A DNA stretch of 64,000 nt from Amblyornis subalaris. Taxonomy: Eukaryota; Chordata; Aves; Passeriformes; Ptilonorhynchidae. The translations under genes were made by a program, and so were the position numbers. The notes below the pieces were generated by a model. It was not told the origin of the DNA, ran no database searches, and was given only the letters and a program-made list of their open reading frames with translations. The stretch lies in contig JACAXG010000012.1 of assembly GCA_018881555.1 (NCBI GenBank), positions 13,550,181 through 13,614,180 on the forward strand, given 5' to 3'. Shown in pieces: positions 1-13,100 of this stretch (its first letter is position 1; every line of letters starts with the position of its first letter).

Positions 1-1176
1 CAAATTCTTCTTAACCTTCTGAAATGTTTCCAGTTATATTTATTGTATTCTTTGCATTTTCATAATCACATTGTAAAAAGCGCCTGACAGAAAAGGCAGA
101 GATCAAAAGACTCATTAGGTATTCTGAAAGTAAATCTCCAAATAAAGCACACCAATTTTAGAAATAGGTTTAGATCCACTTCCAGTAAAAACTCATCATA
201 TTTAGTAGATCTGTTATAGAAGTACAAGAGTTTAACAAAAGGCATCATTTTTCCTCTCCACCGAAGCATATTGGGCCAATCTTGAAAGAGTGCATTAGAC
301 ATACCATTGTGCACGTATGCTCAACAGGTCCCAGAAGACCACTTTGTGTGCTTCCCTCAATGTGCATTAACCTTAATTGAAGTTCAAAAGCTGATTACTG
401 ATGTTCCAAAGATGATTAAGATCAAGTGAAAACCCCAGATGTCTGTTTAGACAAAAGCAACCATAAAAACGCTGGGTAGGTACCAGGGAATAACCTACAA
501 GAGAAGAATGAGGAGAAACGTGCCTCCTTCTCTCCACATGTGCCCCTGTATTTTCTTTACTCCTGTACAGACTTTCCAGCACACACTAGAAATTTTCTTT
601 GCTACAGTCCTCTCTCTAGGAGCTCAACAGGCTCATCCCAATTTATTATAAATGCAAACTAAAAAAAATTATCACCTTTTCCCCAAGGGATCTGAACTAT
701 GACACTCCGAATGGTTTCCTAAGTCTTTGAAATCAGTTTCAGGTTTTTCTTTTAATTGTAAAAGCTTTTGGGCTTTTGTTTTTTTATTGTTTTTGGGGTT
801 CTTTTTAACAGTAAAAGATCGATACAAAATTAGCAGAGATCATCCTCTTATAGAAATGAGGAGTACAACATTATATCATTATTTAAACCTATTCATCTCA
901 AGACTTAAAGTTCATACTTTTATGCTTTAATTAATTTGGGAACCTTTGCTCCTCAAAGGAGAACCAGAACCCTGTATAAACTGTAGGCAGACAGACTGCT
1001 ATGCAGTATATATATGCTGGCTTTCTTGTCTTTTACAGTCCAATTCCTACCATCACTTAGCTCCATTGCTAAAGGTTATATGATGAAAAACATCACAATC
1101 AAAAATTTTGAATAACTTATTTTCTCATAATCAATTTATTAACATATTATATACTTCTGAAACAATGACACACAGA

Positions 1177-1234
1177 AGTGTCATTCACTTAACAAGAGTT
1201 TAAAAAGTGTCATTCACTTCACAAAGACTTAAAC
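1177..1234 (+). repeat. Two-copy 29-base tandem repeat
   Basis: The unit at 1177-1205 is repeated head to tail at 1206-1234. The first 14 bases of each copy (AGTGTCATTCACTT) are identical and the rest differs at only a few positions. It looks like a local slippage or unequal-exchange duplication. No function is evident. Confidence 0.85.
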
Positions 1235-2400
1235 TCCATGATACTGAACACAATTCCTTACTATAAGAATCAATAGATTTCTCATTAATGTTAATACATT
1301 CAGATTCCTTGCTTTAATTGGGTAGCCTCAAGGACAGTATTAAGTTTTATTTATACAGATAAGATGGGCTTTATTAAGTGATTTCACCAGTTTTCAAAAT
1401 TGTGAAAGTTGGCAATATCCATTTCCTCACTTCTACTAAATGAATCTCAGAGGGACTATCTTGAAAACAAGATTATATTGGTCTTTAGGCTTTATCACAT
1501 TACATTCCTTGAGCTTATCTGAATACAGTCTGAAGAATTCAACCATTTTGATAAGGTTGTGATATGAATTGAAAGCACAGATATGAAAGTGACACAAAAG
1601 CATGGGAACCAAAATCCTATTTATGACAAATTCATCTCCTCATCTCTCTTTCAGATCAGGTATATATTCAAATAGTTTATTAAAATGTCTATTCAAGAGA
1701 AACATTCAGGTTTTGCACAAGGTTACAGTAATTTTTAATCTTATTTAAAGATTTTGGCAAGTGATCCATCCTAGAGTAATTTAGTAGAAAACATTGAAAC
1801 ACAGACTATTACATAATCAAGTTTCCAAGCTAGCAGGTGCTAGTTGTATCTTTTAACACAGTCGGGACTAAGGAAAACACGTAAGTTTTTAAAAACATGA
1901 TAGATCAGCAAGTTTAGACTCAAGCATTCATCACATCACAAAATGGTACTGGCTACTTGGGACTGGGAAGACACAATTCCAGTCTGTGCTCTAATTAACA
2001 TCCATGTAGTTGAAGTGTGCTGTGAAGTCTAACATCATGTTCACAGTTCAGCTTTGCCTAGTTTAAAACCATTAGTGAGGCACCTTCAATATCGGGGAAT
2101 GAAAGACTGCGCCTTACAAGGACATGAGACTTGACTATGATCCTTAAACCACTACGCACAGCAAGTCCCTCCCCGGGTAGGCACCACTCTGTGTTCAACC
2201 TCCAGAACCCGAGGAGAGCAATAATAGAGTTGTCAGGAAGAAATTCAGACAATTGCTAACATCACAATCAGTGACTGATTCCATAACTTAATAACTGCAT
2301 GTAAAAGAAGAGGAACATGAAAAGTAGGTACCAACACTTGCCATATCTTCAAAGGAAGTAATTTTTAAGCTTTTCCCTTGAAAACTGGGAGAAACAGTGA

Positions 2401-2478
2401 GGGGGGGCGGAGGGGTGGGGAGAGGAAGAAGGAAAAAAGAAAAACAACAACCCAAAAACCCCAACCCCAAAACAAAAC
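2401..2478. repeat. G-rich tract followed by C-rich/A-rich tract
   Basis: At 2401-2420 the plus strand has a run of seven G followed by two runs of four G, separated by 1-4 bases, which fits a G-quadruplex pattern if the seven-G run supplies two tetrad columns. After a purine-rich spacer, 2451-2468 has C runs of 3, 4 and 4 separated by A runs, so the minus strand is G-rich there. The two potential quadruplexes lie on opposite strands within 70 bases. Function is unknown; simple-sequence drift could explain it. Confidence 0.7.
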
Positions 2479-3900
2479 CATAAAACACCAAGCCTCAAAC
2501 TCCAGAAGAACAATGTTTGAAAACTGGCAGTGGACCCTTGCCAGAGTTTCATACTGAACAGCTGAAATGCCTATGCCAGGCATTTCTTTTCCCTTTATTT
2601 GACTACAGATCTGAAACACCAACTCTGGTCTCTGGCTTTGGGTAGAGTGACTAGATTTGTAAACACTGAAGCAGAACTATGATAGCTTCACAGCACTTTA
2701 GCTCTTTCAGAAACTTAAGCTTCACTACCACAGTTTCAAGAACTCAGCGTATTAAATGTGAGCCCTTTTAAGCCAGATTTTCAAATCTATTTTGTGCAGG
2801 TGAAGACTGCAGGCTAACTGAACTTAAGCTATATTCACACATCTGTAACATCTGTCCCTACCAGTCAGCACCAGGCACCTGAGCACCCTTGGAAAGCACA
2901 ATTCCCAGGGCTAACAGCTGTCCTCCTGTATTAACAGCACAACTCCGCTGGCATTCATTTACTCTCTCGTGATATCCCTGTAACACGTAGCCAGAGAGAT
3001 TCTTCTCCTAGATAGTTATCAATGCTCTATTTAGAGGGGAGAAACCACAGCAAAATCACAGAACACAAAGTGCACTCAGGCACTTGAGATAATGCATTTT
3101 TCAAAAGCCAAACCTAGGAATCAGCTGGTGAAACAAAAGCAGGACCATCAACATGAAACTGCACCCTGTAACCCACAATTACACCAAGCTACGCGCTCAT
3201 GTCCCGTTCCCTCCCCCAACGCACATTGACATTGCTGATTTTATGAATCACAAATAACTGTTCAGATTCCTTAAGTCACTTCCATCCAAGACAACCACAT
3301 GCAAATACCACTGGTAGTCACCAAAGAAAATTAAATTTCTCCATGTTTTGGATTCATACGGAAACAAAACTTGATGAACATTCTATTTTCCAGAAGACTT
3401 TAATGTTATCATACAGTCAGAGAACCAAAATTCAAGAAACCAAGCTATGTATTTCTACTGGTATTCATGTATTTCACAGTTGATTTCAAAAGAAATAGCT
3501 AGGAGTACTAAAAAAACCCAAGCCTGTGTCAAATTACAAACTTAAACAGTCTTGCTTCTACTGCTGTTGCAATTTTTTTTGGTTAAAAATGAGCACAAAG
3601 CTAGTAATTGAGAAATGCAGCAACATACGAGAATTTCTTTAAGAGAGATTAGTCGTTATAGGACAGTTATAAATATCCTGTTCAAACGCATCACATTTTA
3701 GCTACAGCTTTTTGCACTTGTCTAAAACTTGTTNTGTTTTAATAGAAAATTTATGCAAGAAAACTCAAGCCAAGCTCATTATTCTTTGGAAATTGATTTA
3801 CTACATAGGCACATACATAGATGTGCACTCCCAACTGTCTCCTGCAGGTGGACAAAAAGGACTGCTACTGAATTTTTATATCTTTGACTTTGCTTTCAAA

Positions 3901-3920
3901 AACAACAACAACAACAACAA
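3901..3920 (+). repeat. (AAC)n microsatellite
   Basis: Six to seven AAC units in a row. In one frame this gives a run of asparagines inside a chance open frame of 125 codons. Confidence 0.95.
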
Positions 3921-4739
3921 ATTAAGCTGCCAAAGAACAGCAGCATCAAGATCACTTAAGAAAAATTATGCTTTTCAAAGAAGGAAACCAGTATCTCAGT
4001 GTAAATACCAACATGAACTACAATACAAATTTCTATATATTAAAAAAAATGAAGAAATAATTCTACTATGGTTGGGGAGGAAGAGATGAAAATAAAAATG
4101 ACTAATTAGCAGTTTCCTTGCAAACTGCAAGCATAAAGCACTATTTAAGCCAGTAGAGAAAAATACATGTGAAAAGATTTACATGCCTTGATAAATTACA
4201 AAGGAACTGATGAGGAAGTAATGTTGGAAGCTGGGAGTAATGGAGACATGAGGTACTACAGTGTATTTGTGGACAGAAACTCCTGATCTCTCTGGCAAAC
4301 CTCTGCTGTTTTCTTCACTTTGTTTATGACTGTGACATGCTGTGGCTTCCTTGACAGAAGCAGGTATTCTGTCTTTGAAATGGTCCTAGCCAACCATCCA
4401 AGCTTAAATTAATCCTTTTGATATTGAAGGCAGCTCATATTCCCTACTGTTGCTCTATGAACATGGGATAGTTCACTCGAGCCAGGTCTTTGACAAATAC
4501 TCTTATTTTTCATTTAAGAAATTTATAACCAAGAGGTTCTCATTCAAATGCCTAGACTAACAGGAGTAGCAAATCACCACCATGCCTTTAAATCTGCTCA
4601 ACTAGTTGATTTAGGAAACAAGCATACTACACCATTTTATTCATCTATTTGTTCCTATTGTGAAACTTTGGATTAATTGTGGTTTCATTGCTATTTTATG
4701 ATACTAAGTCAATATGTTGTCTGCCACTGTATTATTCAA

Positions 4740-4763
4740 AGTAAGAGTAAGATTAAGATTAAG
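4740..4763 (+). repeat. Short hexamer tandem repeat
   Basis: Two AGTAAG units followed by two ATTAAG units, a small imperfect hexanucleotide repeat. Confidence 0.85.
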
Positions 4764-5989
4764 ATCTTGCAGACTGGTCTGAATATGCAATACAAGTATG
4801 GGCCTGCACTGCTACAAAGATTCCTGGCAAAAGGATGGCACCTTTCACTTTTCTTTTCTGCTTTTTTGGCTAAGGCAAAAGGGCGGAAATGCACACACAA
4901 ACCCCAGTAAAACTTACCTCGGTATCCTTCCTTAGGTTACTTTTCATGAGATACACACGAATTCTCATCCATGTATCACCTTCACAACTCACATTAAATA
5001 GAAGCAGTTTGGGGGTTTTTTTGTACACAGCTGTATTCCAGCACTGTGTCCAGGGTTTCCAGCACTGAATATTCATTCACATGAAACCAAATCTTTGCTT
5101 TGCTCAAGGTCATGAACAACCTCACTTGTGACATTTACATCTATTGATCTGCCTGTTTTGTGAATACTCTATTGCAATATGTTGATCAAAATCATAAATT
5201 GATAGTTCACTGCATGAGAAGATCTGCATTTTCCTCTCAAAGTCAAAATGACTTTTTTTTCCCCTACAAGGAATAACTCTTTGATAACTGATTTTACTCC
5301 TTTGTATTGTGTCAGTTTCAAATTGGTACTTTTTCCAGACTCAAAAACTCAGCAACCAAATTGTGTAGAATTTCCTTGGTGACAAATGAAAATTTGCTGG
5401 CAGACACTGCTACTTCCCCTTGTCAAAAGAGTTAATTTTGAGAACTATCTTTGTTCAATAGACTGCTAACTATCAGAGATCTGTGCACCCTCTGTTAATA
5501 AACTACATTTCTCCTGTTGAAAAGATACCTACCCAGTAGCATCCAAATTTGAGCACAAAGTATCACCATAGGTGCAGTCCAAGGGGTATAACAATACAAT
5601 TTTGCGATATACCNAATACTAAGTCAGTCTTCTCATGTTATCAGTCAGGGATATTTTTAGAAACAATGAGATCCACTCTCCAAAGCAAAGAAATTAAAAA
5701 TTATAGACTTGCCTTTAAATTTGTAACAAATTACCACTTTCACTCAAGGTTAAAATACCATATTTTATCTTGTACTTGTCACTAAGCCGTTATCTGTGCA
5801 ATTAAGATGGCTTATCTGATTAACAGAAATTCTCTAAACTGCAGTAAATCATTTCTCTAAGGTGAATGGCAATTCAGTCACTAGAAAATCACCTGGCTTA
5901 GCTATCAGTTCTTCTTAAATGTCCATAGAGCTGCCATTATCACAGTATTTGACACCTTCTTTAATCACATAATAAAGGCTTGCCACCTT

Positions 5990-6110
5990 CATAGCTCAGA
6001 GTTGTATTTTATAGATGGGAGGGCAGAGACACAGAGACTGACGTTCAGGAGAAGACATTTCTCCCACCATTTAGCACTCAAGGATAGAACACGCTGGAGA
6101 GACCATATTT
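5990..6110 (-). mobile_element. Possible MIR/CORE-type SINE remnant
   Basis: The segment at 6006-6037 resembles the reverse complement of the conserved MIR core: an ATTTTA-AGATG block, then a purine stretch ending in CACAGAGA, in the expected order. The flanks match poorly, so only the core would be preserved. MIR-like SINEs are ancient and known as weak remnants in bird genomes. A chance resemblance is possible. Confidence 0.3.
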
Positions 6111-6135
6111 ACAAGCATATGTAAAAAATGCAGAA

Positions 6136-6161
6136 CCAGGTGCTGGGAACCCAACACCTGG
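6136..6161. repeat. Imperfect 26-base palindrome
   Basis: Arms CCAGGTG (6136-6142) and CACCTGG (6155-6161) are perfect complements. The inner TGGG and CCCA also pair, leaving one mismatch and a two-base centre. It sits just beyond the possible MIR remnant. CAGGTG/CACCTG are also E-box sequences of the kind bound by Snail, ZEB or bHLH factors, so paired binding is possible. Confidence 0.8.
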
Positions 6162-6721
6162 AAGCACCCTCTGTGTTTTGAGTGAATGCCCACAGTAAAA
6201 ACAATCGGAGGTATAAAAGAATATTCAGAGGCATGTTTTAATTTTGAACAACTCAGCAGAGGGGAGGAATAAACAGTCTTAGATGATAGCAGTTTTAGAT
6301 GAACCCTTGTTTAGGAATCCGTTGAAACATTGTTGTGAATGACAGTTCACGAAACACACAGTGATTTAGTGATGGGAAATTGCAAAAGCACTGAGCTGTG
6401 CCATTTATCTAAAGGTACCAGAAAACCCTTCATAAATCATCATAACACAACAGTCACCCTTAGGGCTGTCACCTCACCCCGAGACGCTGACACAGCTGCC
6501 AGAAGCAGAGGAGCACTCAAGCACAAATGCTTTTTTAAAGAGTCTTACATATTAATGTCCCAGTATGGCAGAGCAAACACATGATAATGGACATGCCAGA
6601 GAGTTACTTTCAGAGCAGTACATCTGCAAAAAGGATTAAATCCACCCAGGAAAATAAAACCTTCTCAAAGAGCAAAGGATGCAGGCAGAATGTAGAAAAG
6701 GGCCTGAGACAATCCCTGCTT

Positions 6722-6748
6722 GTTCATGGCCACCATACAGCCATGAAC
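6722..6748. repeat. Inverted repeat, 9-base arms, 9-base loop
   Basis: GTTCATGGC at 6722-6730 and GCCATGAAC at 6740-6748 are perfect complements around a 9-base spacer. It is too short for a microRNA precursor and no longer pairing flanks it. Confidence 0.8.
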
Positions 6749-9700
6749 TTCAGAGCAGAAGTTTAAAATTTAATTTTAAATACCATGAGTTAATCTTCAT
6801 GTTTCTGATTTTTTTTCCCCAAAATGCTTTTATTACAGGTGTTACAAACTTCAGAGAAGGACTTTAATATTCTTTAAAAAAAAAAGTCCTAGTGTAAAAA
6901 AGAGTAACACAGCAGGCCTTTATTTTCTGTTATTCTGCATCATTCAAACATGACCTATTTCAGTATTCAGGTCTGATATCCTTTAAATTAGTTTTTTTTA
7001 ACAGACTAAAACTTTAATATTCCTGTCAAAGTAGATTTGGCGTTAAATTTAGAAATATTCAAACTGCATTCATTCAGAATTCTCCTTTGGTACGATTTTT
7101 AATCTCCATCTCAAATCCCATAGTGACTTAAAAACGCAAAATATAGATGTTTTAAAGAGTATACATGTTTAGAGAGGCAATTAAGTAAATTTTTATTCAT
7201 AGCTAAATCATTTATCCAGTTTTTGAGTTGTCAAAGTAGAGACTTACTCTCAAAAAACCCATGTTTGCTCACACTGTTTTTCAAACATTTGTAAATCTAT
7301 CTGGCCTTTGTATTCCCACTTCAGGAGCAGGCAAAAATGTCCCAATTACCATAAAAGTTAACAAAAATCAGAAAATAAGGCTACAGAACTGTGGAAACCT
7401 CAGTTCTAANTGATCTAGGCCCTCGAATATACTTTGAGGAGCTCCACTCTTCCCACTCCTGCACTACAACACAGTTAAAGCTGAGCATGAAATGGAAGCA
7501 GCAACTTCTTACAAAAAGGAAGAAATCCAAATGAGGGGAAAGGCACTTTATGGCTTCAATATTCATGTTAATAATAATCTTTTTCAATTTAGTTGTGATA
7601 CTTCTGTCTGTAAAATTACAGACTAAAACAGCCTCCAAATCTAGATCAACATAATAAACAAATGTGTAAATTTTCCATTTCTGGAACTGAATTACACGCA
7701 GTGATTTATAAATATAAAACCAAATGCATAAGCAATGGGAGAATAAATAAAACATGATATACAAGATAAGACTGAAGGTACTATCAAGGATATTACATGT
7801 TTTCATACCAAACTGAGATATGACATGTAATTATTTCCCTCTCTCAAGAGCAGTGAAAAAAAAAAGACTGCAGTCCATCTTTTTCTCCAGGAGGACAGAA
7901 AAAATACAACCCCTTTCATACTTGTTAGGGATGCTAACTTTGGGGAGAGAGATCTTAAAAATACAGTAATTTATAAATGAAAATAACAAGTGGCAAGAGA
8001 TTGCATTTGAAAGTCAGAATGAATTTTTCAATTTCACATATCATTTAACCAGTGTCAGACAAAAAGAAACGACCTGATAAATAATACCAGCAGTGCAAAG
8101 CCACTGCACTGCTGAGCACAGATGGACTGACTTGAACATGACTCAGAAATATGGAAGAACAGACTTGCAGTCACAAACAGGATTGANGGTTAGACACAGT
8201 GCAGCTGTGTAATTCCTCTGTCTACATCTCTACCACAGACAATAAAACCCTATAGTGTTGTCTCACAAAACCATTTCAGTTGGCCTCTGATACTTTGATT
8301 CATCTGTTTATTCATAGAAAAAAGTACATCTCTAAATGCAGAAAGTGAGAGCCACTGGGTATTTCTAACAAGCAAAGAAAGGAAACAAGTGGTTTTGAGG
8401 AAGAATTTCAATAGCAGAACATAATTAACTCAAGTAAGCACTGAAATAGGGAATAGGCAAATGACAGATATGGGGATTTCTTCCAAACACTGTTCCAGCA
8501 GTATTTGTGGTTTAAAGAGGGGCAACTGGGAGGAAACACAAATGCAAGAACAAAATCCATCAGGTTTTTGTTTGTTTGCTTTTTTAATTACAGATTAGCT
8601 GTATTCAGGCTGTTGATAGCCTTTTTTGGCAACCACTACAGACACACTTATCTCCACCTGGAGATGGTCGTGGCTGGGACATCATTTCTTGTGTTCTGCA
8701 TAACATGAACTGGGCTATTTTGCTTGATTACAGCAAATTGTAAAGTCTGATGCAGCAGGGCATCCAAGAACTTCAACTGCATCATGAGATTCCCTGGCTG
8801 CTGACACTTGTGAATGACAGAGCAGATCATGGTACTAATGAAGTCCTTTCTTCCATAAGAGTCCTAAGTTCTTACGGTTATTTAAATTATCAGGGATAAA
8901 AAGCAGCTAGAATTAAATGTCTCAAACATACCTGAAATAAAGGGTAATTATAGTTTGACCTTACATATTATGCCAAAAGGCACTGCAATGCACCCATTTA
9001 TTTTAATAATACAGCAAAAAGTTGGAGATAATGTTTTAAAAGGATATAACTGTTTGACTTTCAGAGGTGCTAAAGCCTAATGCTGAACTAAAAATAACAA
9101 TAATGCAACCTAGATGCAGGTTTAAAAAAAAGGATAATTGCCTATAAAGAAGAAATTAATTAGAGATGTGGCAGAATCCTCACCCCCCGCAAACTTTTGG
9201 AAGTTTAATGGCCCTCTGAAAAGGAGTGACTCTCCCAAATGGCAGGATGCCTGTAGGAAAGGTGACTGTAAGAAGCTCAAGGTAATGCACTGAAACAGAC
9301 CTGGAAGACATTTTACATTTTGAATCACTTGGCTGCAGTGTTGGTTGGCTCCCTGCCCACACCACAGGGAGTTAAAGGAACCAAGACAAAGCAGCGCTAA
9401 AACCAGTCTAGCGGTTGGGGAGGCAGAGATCCAGCAGCAGACAGCAGGTATAGGGGCAGCTTGGCAGAAACAGCAAAGTAGAGAAACAGAGCTTTAAACA
9501 AGCAGATCATGGTCAACAATACAGACCACACAGATTTTTATGGGTACAGTGAAACTTAAGTCCCCTATAATCAGGATCCACTTTTGAATAAAGAAAATCA
9601 ACACACACAACCAAAAAACAAAACTGAAACCCAATCATGCAAACACCTTGCAGTTAAGACTGCATTTCACTGTGGTTTTTGTAGGCTTAAAGATGTACAG

Positions 9701-9902
9701 GAAGAATTTTGTGTAAATAACAATACTGCTCACCTACTTGAACACCATCTTTATATATTTTACTCACACTCAGAACATCATTCACATACACTACACAAAT
9801 ACACAAATGTTTTAAGTGCTTTAAGGGAAAAATATCTTTTGAACATACATACTTACTAGTTATACATGCTTCATACTTATTGTTATTAAAACACTCTACA
9901 CT

Positions 9903-10116
9903 TTTTCCTGTGAGTTGGAAGAGACCCACAGGGATCATTGAGTCCACCTTCTGGCCCTGCATGGGACAGCCCCAAAAATTTTACGATGTGTCTGAGATAA
10001 TTGTCCAAAGACTTCTTGAACTCAGGCTTGGTGCTGTGACCACTTCCCTGGGGAGCCTGTTTCCAGNGCCCAACCACCCTCTGGGGGAAAACCATATCCA
10101 AACCATAACCCCTCAT
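9903..10116 (-). mobile_element. CR1 retrotransposon 3' fragment
   Basis: The plus strand reads as the reverse complement of the 3' end of an avian CR1 LINE. It contains, in order, the GAGTTGGAAGAGACC block (9912-9926), the GGGATCATTGAGTCCA block, a CTGGCCCTGCA block, CTTCTTGAACTC, a long match around GGTGCTGTGACCACTTCCCT, and CCCAACCACCCTCTGGG. The element therefore lies on the minus strand with its 3' end near 9903. The terminal short tandem repeat typical of CR1 is no longer clear and the copy is 5'-truncated, as most CR1 copies are. An N falls at 10067. It carries no reverse transcriptase. The exact subfamily cannot be fixed by eye. Confidence 0.95.
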
Positions 10117-13100
10117 TTTAGTTATCACTCTATGAGAGAGAATGTATTGTACAGTTTTGACTCAATCACATTAAAGTACAGCTACTTAAAACAATCTAGA
10201 CAGTATCTTCTGGTTCTTTAAAAACTTCGCTAATGCACTTAAATTACTCACCACCTCACGGGCTGCAAACCACTTCACAGAAACACAGCCATTCCGACTG
10301 CAGCTATGATGTTACTCTATCATTAGTCACGTAAATAGTTTCACATTTAATTTAACACACTCTTGGAGCAGTTGTGCTCCTCGCTGCCTTCTGTCCCAAC
10401 ACTTACTCCCACTCATCCTGCCCTTCTGCACTGGCACAAACAGTTCCTGCCAGGGAACTGTGCAGGAAAAAAACAAAAAACAACACAAAAAAANNCCAGA
10501 AAAAAACACAAAACAACAAAAAAACCCCACAAACCAGAAAGTTTTCTCTGATTGCATGCAACAAAAAGTAAGAGCTGACAAAAAACACTGAAAAGTAGAA
10601 GAGCAGCAGGACTGTCTCCGCCAACTTCCACACTGCCTTGTACTGTGGTACTGAACTGGAAATCCCAGCCTCCATGTACATTGGAAATCTTTCAGTAAAT
10701 AACCATCTCTTCTTAAGTGCAGTAACACTCACACTTCAGTCCACAGACAGATTGTGCCAAAATAGTCAGAAAAGACAGGAATTCAACTCATTTATGCTTA
10801 ACTTGCTGCCTCTAGAGGCATTCTGAGACATCAGCTCTGCTTGACAAAGCCATTTCGATGCTAAGGCAGAGACAAATTCCCTGTATCTTAAAAATTGTTT
10901 AAAGTAAAGGAAGGCAGCTCAGCACTAAACTTATATGACATGTAGAACAGCAGTAGGTGCGAAAGTCAGAGTTCATTAGCTTGCTCTAACCACATGAAGA
11001 CATTTTTATTATGCCCGTTATTATTGGAACAGGCCATTAAAACAAATCCAAATACAGAGTCTGGGCAAACAAATATTATGGCAACTCTGATGAAACAAAG
11101 CTTTCCCACTGAAACATTAAATGAAAGTTTTGCTCTAAGTGCAACTGCTTTCTTAATCTTCCTTGAGATTTTAACTTCACTTTCCTGTTGAGAAAAAGAA
11201 CACAAAGGGCATTACATGTCCCACTGGCCTCTCCTGCAGGTCTCTAAAGAGTGCTTAACACAAACACTAATTTATGGTATTACACTCTTAGACTTCAAGT
11301 ACCTCAAATTCCACTTCAGGGTATTAGGCCAACTGCTGTTTAAATTATGTGTAAACTAGCTGAATCATGACCCTCCACTGGAAAAGTCTGCCTTATAGAT
11401 CATGTCCTTAGGGAGTTGAATGCTGTAATGACAACTTACCACTGAGCTAATCAAGAATCAGAAAACAAAGTTACAATTAACTAAAGCAGAGGCACTGAAA
11501 AAACAAATCAATACTGCTATCCAGCTGAACCAGGTCATGCATGTCAGAACCTCCTACTATTTACTACAGCAATACATGACTCCTACAGTAAAAGTAAACT
11601 CTAACCGTCTTCAAAATAACAGAGAGGTTGAAACATGCCTTTTTACTCCACTACAGTCAAGTCAGAACTTGTTCCCTACTTTTGAGGTTTTAGATCCCAT
11701 CACTGGTCAACACTTGATTTTGAAAATGTCAATGATTAATCCTGGCCCTAGAGGTTTCTATAGTGTAGGTCTATGCCTTTTCCATGTAATTTCTGCTCTA
11801 GCTTTACAATGTTATAGGCTTCATTTACTCACTAAATGATGTACACCAAAACTACACACAATTTTAAAAGCCCAAGGATTCAATTTTCTTAAATTCAAGC
11901 CTTTCCACATAACAGTAGATTTATCTTTAAAATCCAGAATTCCACACACTACATAAGCCTGCTGCAAATCAGCAAAAGAATGTGTGTCTAAGAATCTTAT
12001 ACAAATCTGTTTCAAATAAGTCTATATTTACAAAACTATTCTGTGCTTTGGACTGGTAATGAGTCCTATCAACAACATGTTTTGCCAGTGGGTCTGGCTT
12101 TGCCCCTCACTGTGGAAAGACAGACCCATCGGGCAGTCCTGAGTGCAGACCTAAAAGGCAAATCCAACACACACACGGAGAGATTGTGAATTGCTGTTGT
12201 CAGAAGGAATGAACAATCAAGTCAAACATACACACTGAGTTCCTGAAAACCAGCAGTAACTGAAGTCATCCTTGGTCATCCTACAAGATAATGCCAAAGC
12301 AATAATTCAAAATCCAAGGAACTTTTAGTTACAATACAGTATTTGCATACCACCTACATTAGAAACACCACGACACACCGAGGAGGTCAGGAAGGAACTG
12401 CACCTGAGTGATTTGTTTGGAGAAGCAATGAAGTCAGGCAAGTGCTTGGCAGAAGCTACANTATCATTGCCATAGGCATCCTGGTGCCCTGTTAATCTTC
12501 GGGAAAGGCAGCAGCATCAACAGACTCACTCAGCCTCAGCTGACTTGAGCTCCACATTTTCTCAGAGAAACTTCAATGGATTTGGGGATTTATAATCAAA
12601 NGAATCACTTGCTCTAGAGCACATTCCAGCAACTGAAAAAAGCCATCCAAGAGAAAGTTTTTATTAACCTCTAGATTGCTAAACAAATGCTTTTCCTTAT
12701 CCCTGCTAACAGTCAATAAAAATTTGATACAATGTTTTAGCTCACCTTTCTTTCACTAAGCTAAACAAAACATTCAGTTTTCCAGAGGCTCCTAGTTCCC
12801 TGTCCACACTTGGAAATCATTTAAAGCATTTAATGTTTTTGACAAGTATACCACAACCACTTCTATAAATAAACTCATACTCTATAGCACTGCAGAACCC
12901 CAGATTTTGCCCTTTTTTTCCAGTATAGCAATGGAAACTCACAGCTGCTGCCTTTCCTTTATCTAGGCAAGCCTTTCTCTCTAGAGTACAGAGAAGCACG
13001 GAGACTACAGCTTCAATGGGCTGTAGCAGGGTCTGCAGTCTAAGCCCTGAGATATCAGTTGTAGAAGAGGGAGTGACAAAAAAGGAAAATCCAGTTTGTA

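Larger units (their letters stand above)
1..9902. other. Non-coding AT-rich DNA (intronic or intergenic)
   Basis: No open frame here carries a recognisable domain. The longest are about 125 to 141 codons, have skewed compositions (runs of Asn from an AAC microsatellite, or long Ile/Phe/Leu-rich segments) and lack convincing flanking splice sites. What the stretch does hold is listed separately: a 29-base tandem duplication, a G-rich/C-rich pair, an AAC microsatellite, a hexamer repeat, one possible MIR remnant and two short inverted repeats. If the minus-strand promoter at 63.4 kb drives a long gene, this may be part of its intron, but nothing here proves it. Confidence 0.7.

Noticed and set aside
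4919..5076. Possible minus-strand exon ending at a GAG/GTAAGT donor near 4918
   Set aside because: The donor is excellent and about 23 codons before it look protein-like, but the acceptor side is weak and no family is recognised. Single good donors are expected by chance at this window size.
7381..7806. 141-codon minus-strand ATG frame
   Set aside because: Very rich in Ile, Phe, Leu and Cys as expected from AT-rich DNA, with an ambiguous base inside, no motif, and no splice or promoter context.
9687..9962. Minus-strand frame with a GTGAGC donor near 9730
   Set aside because: Part of it is CR1 sequence, the acceptor is not convincing, and no domain is seen.
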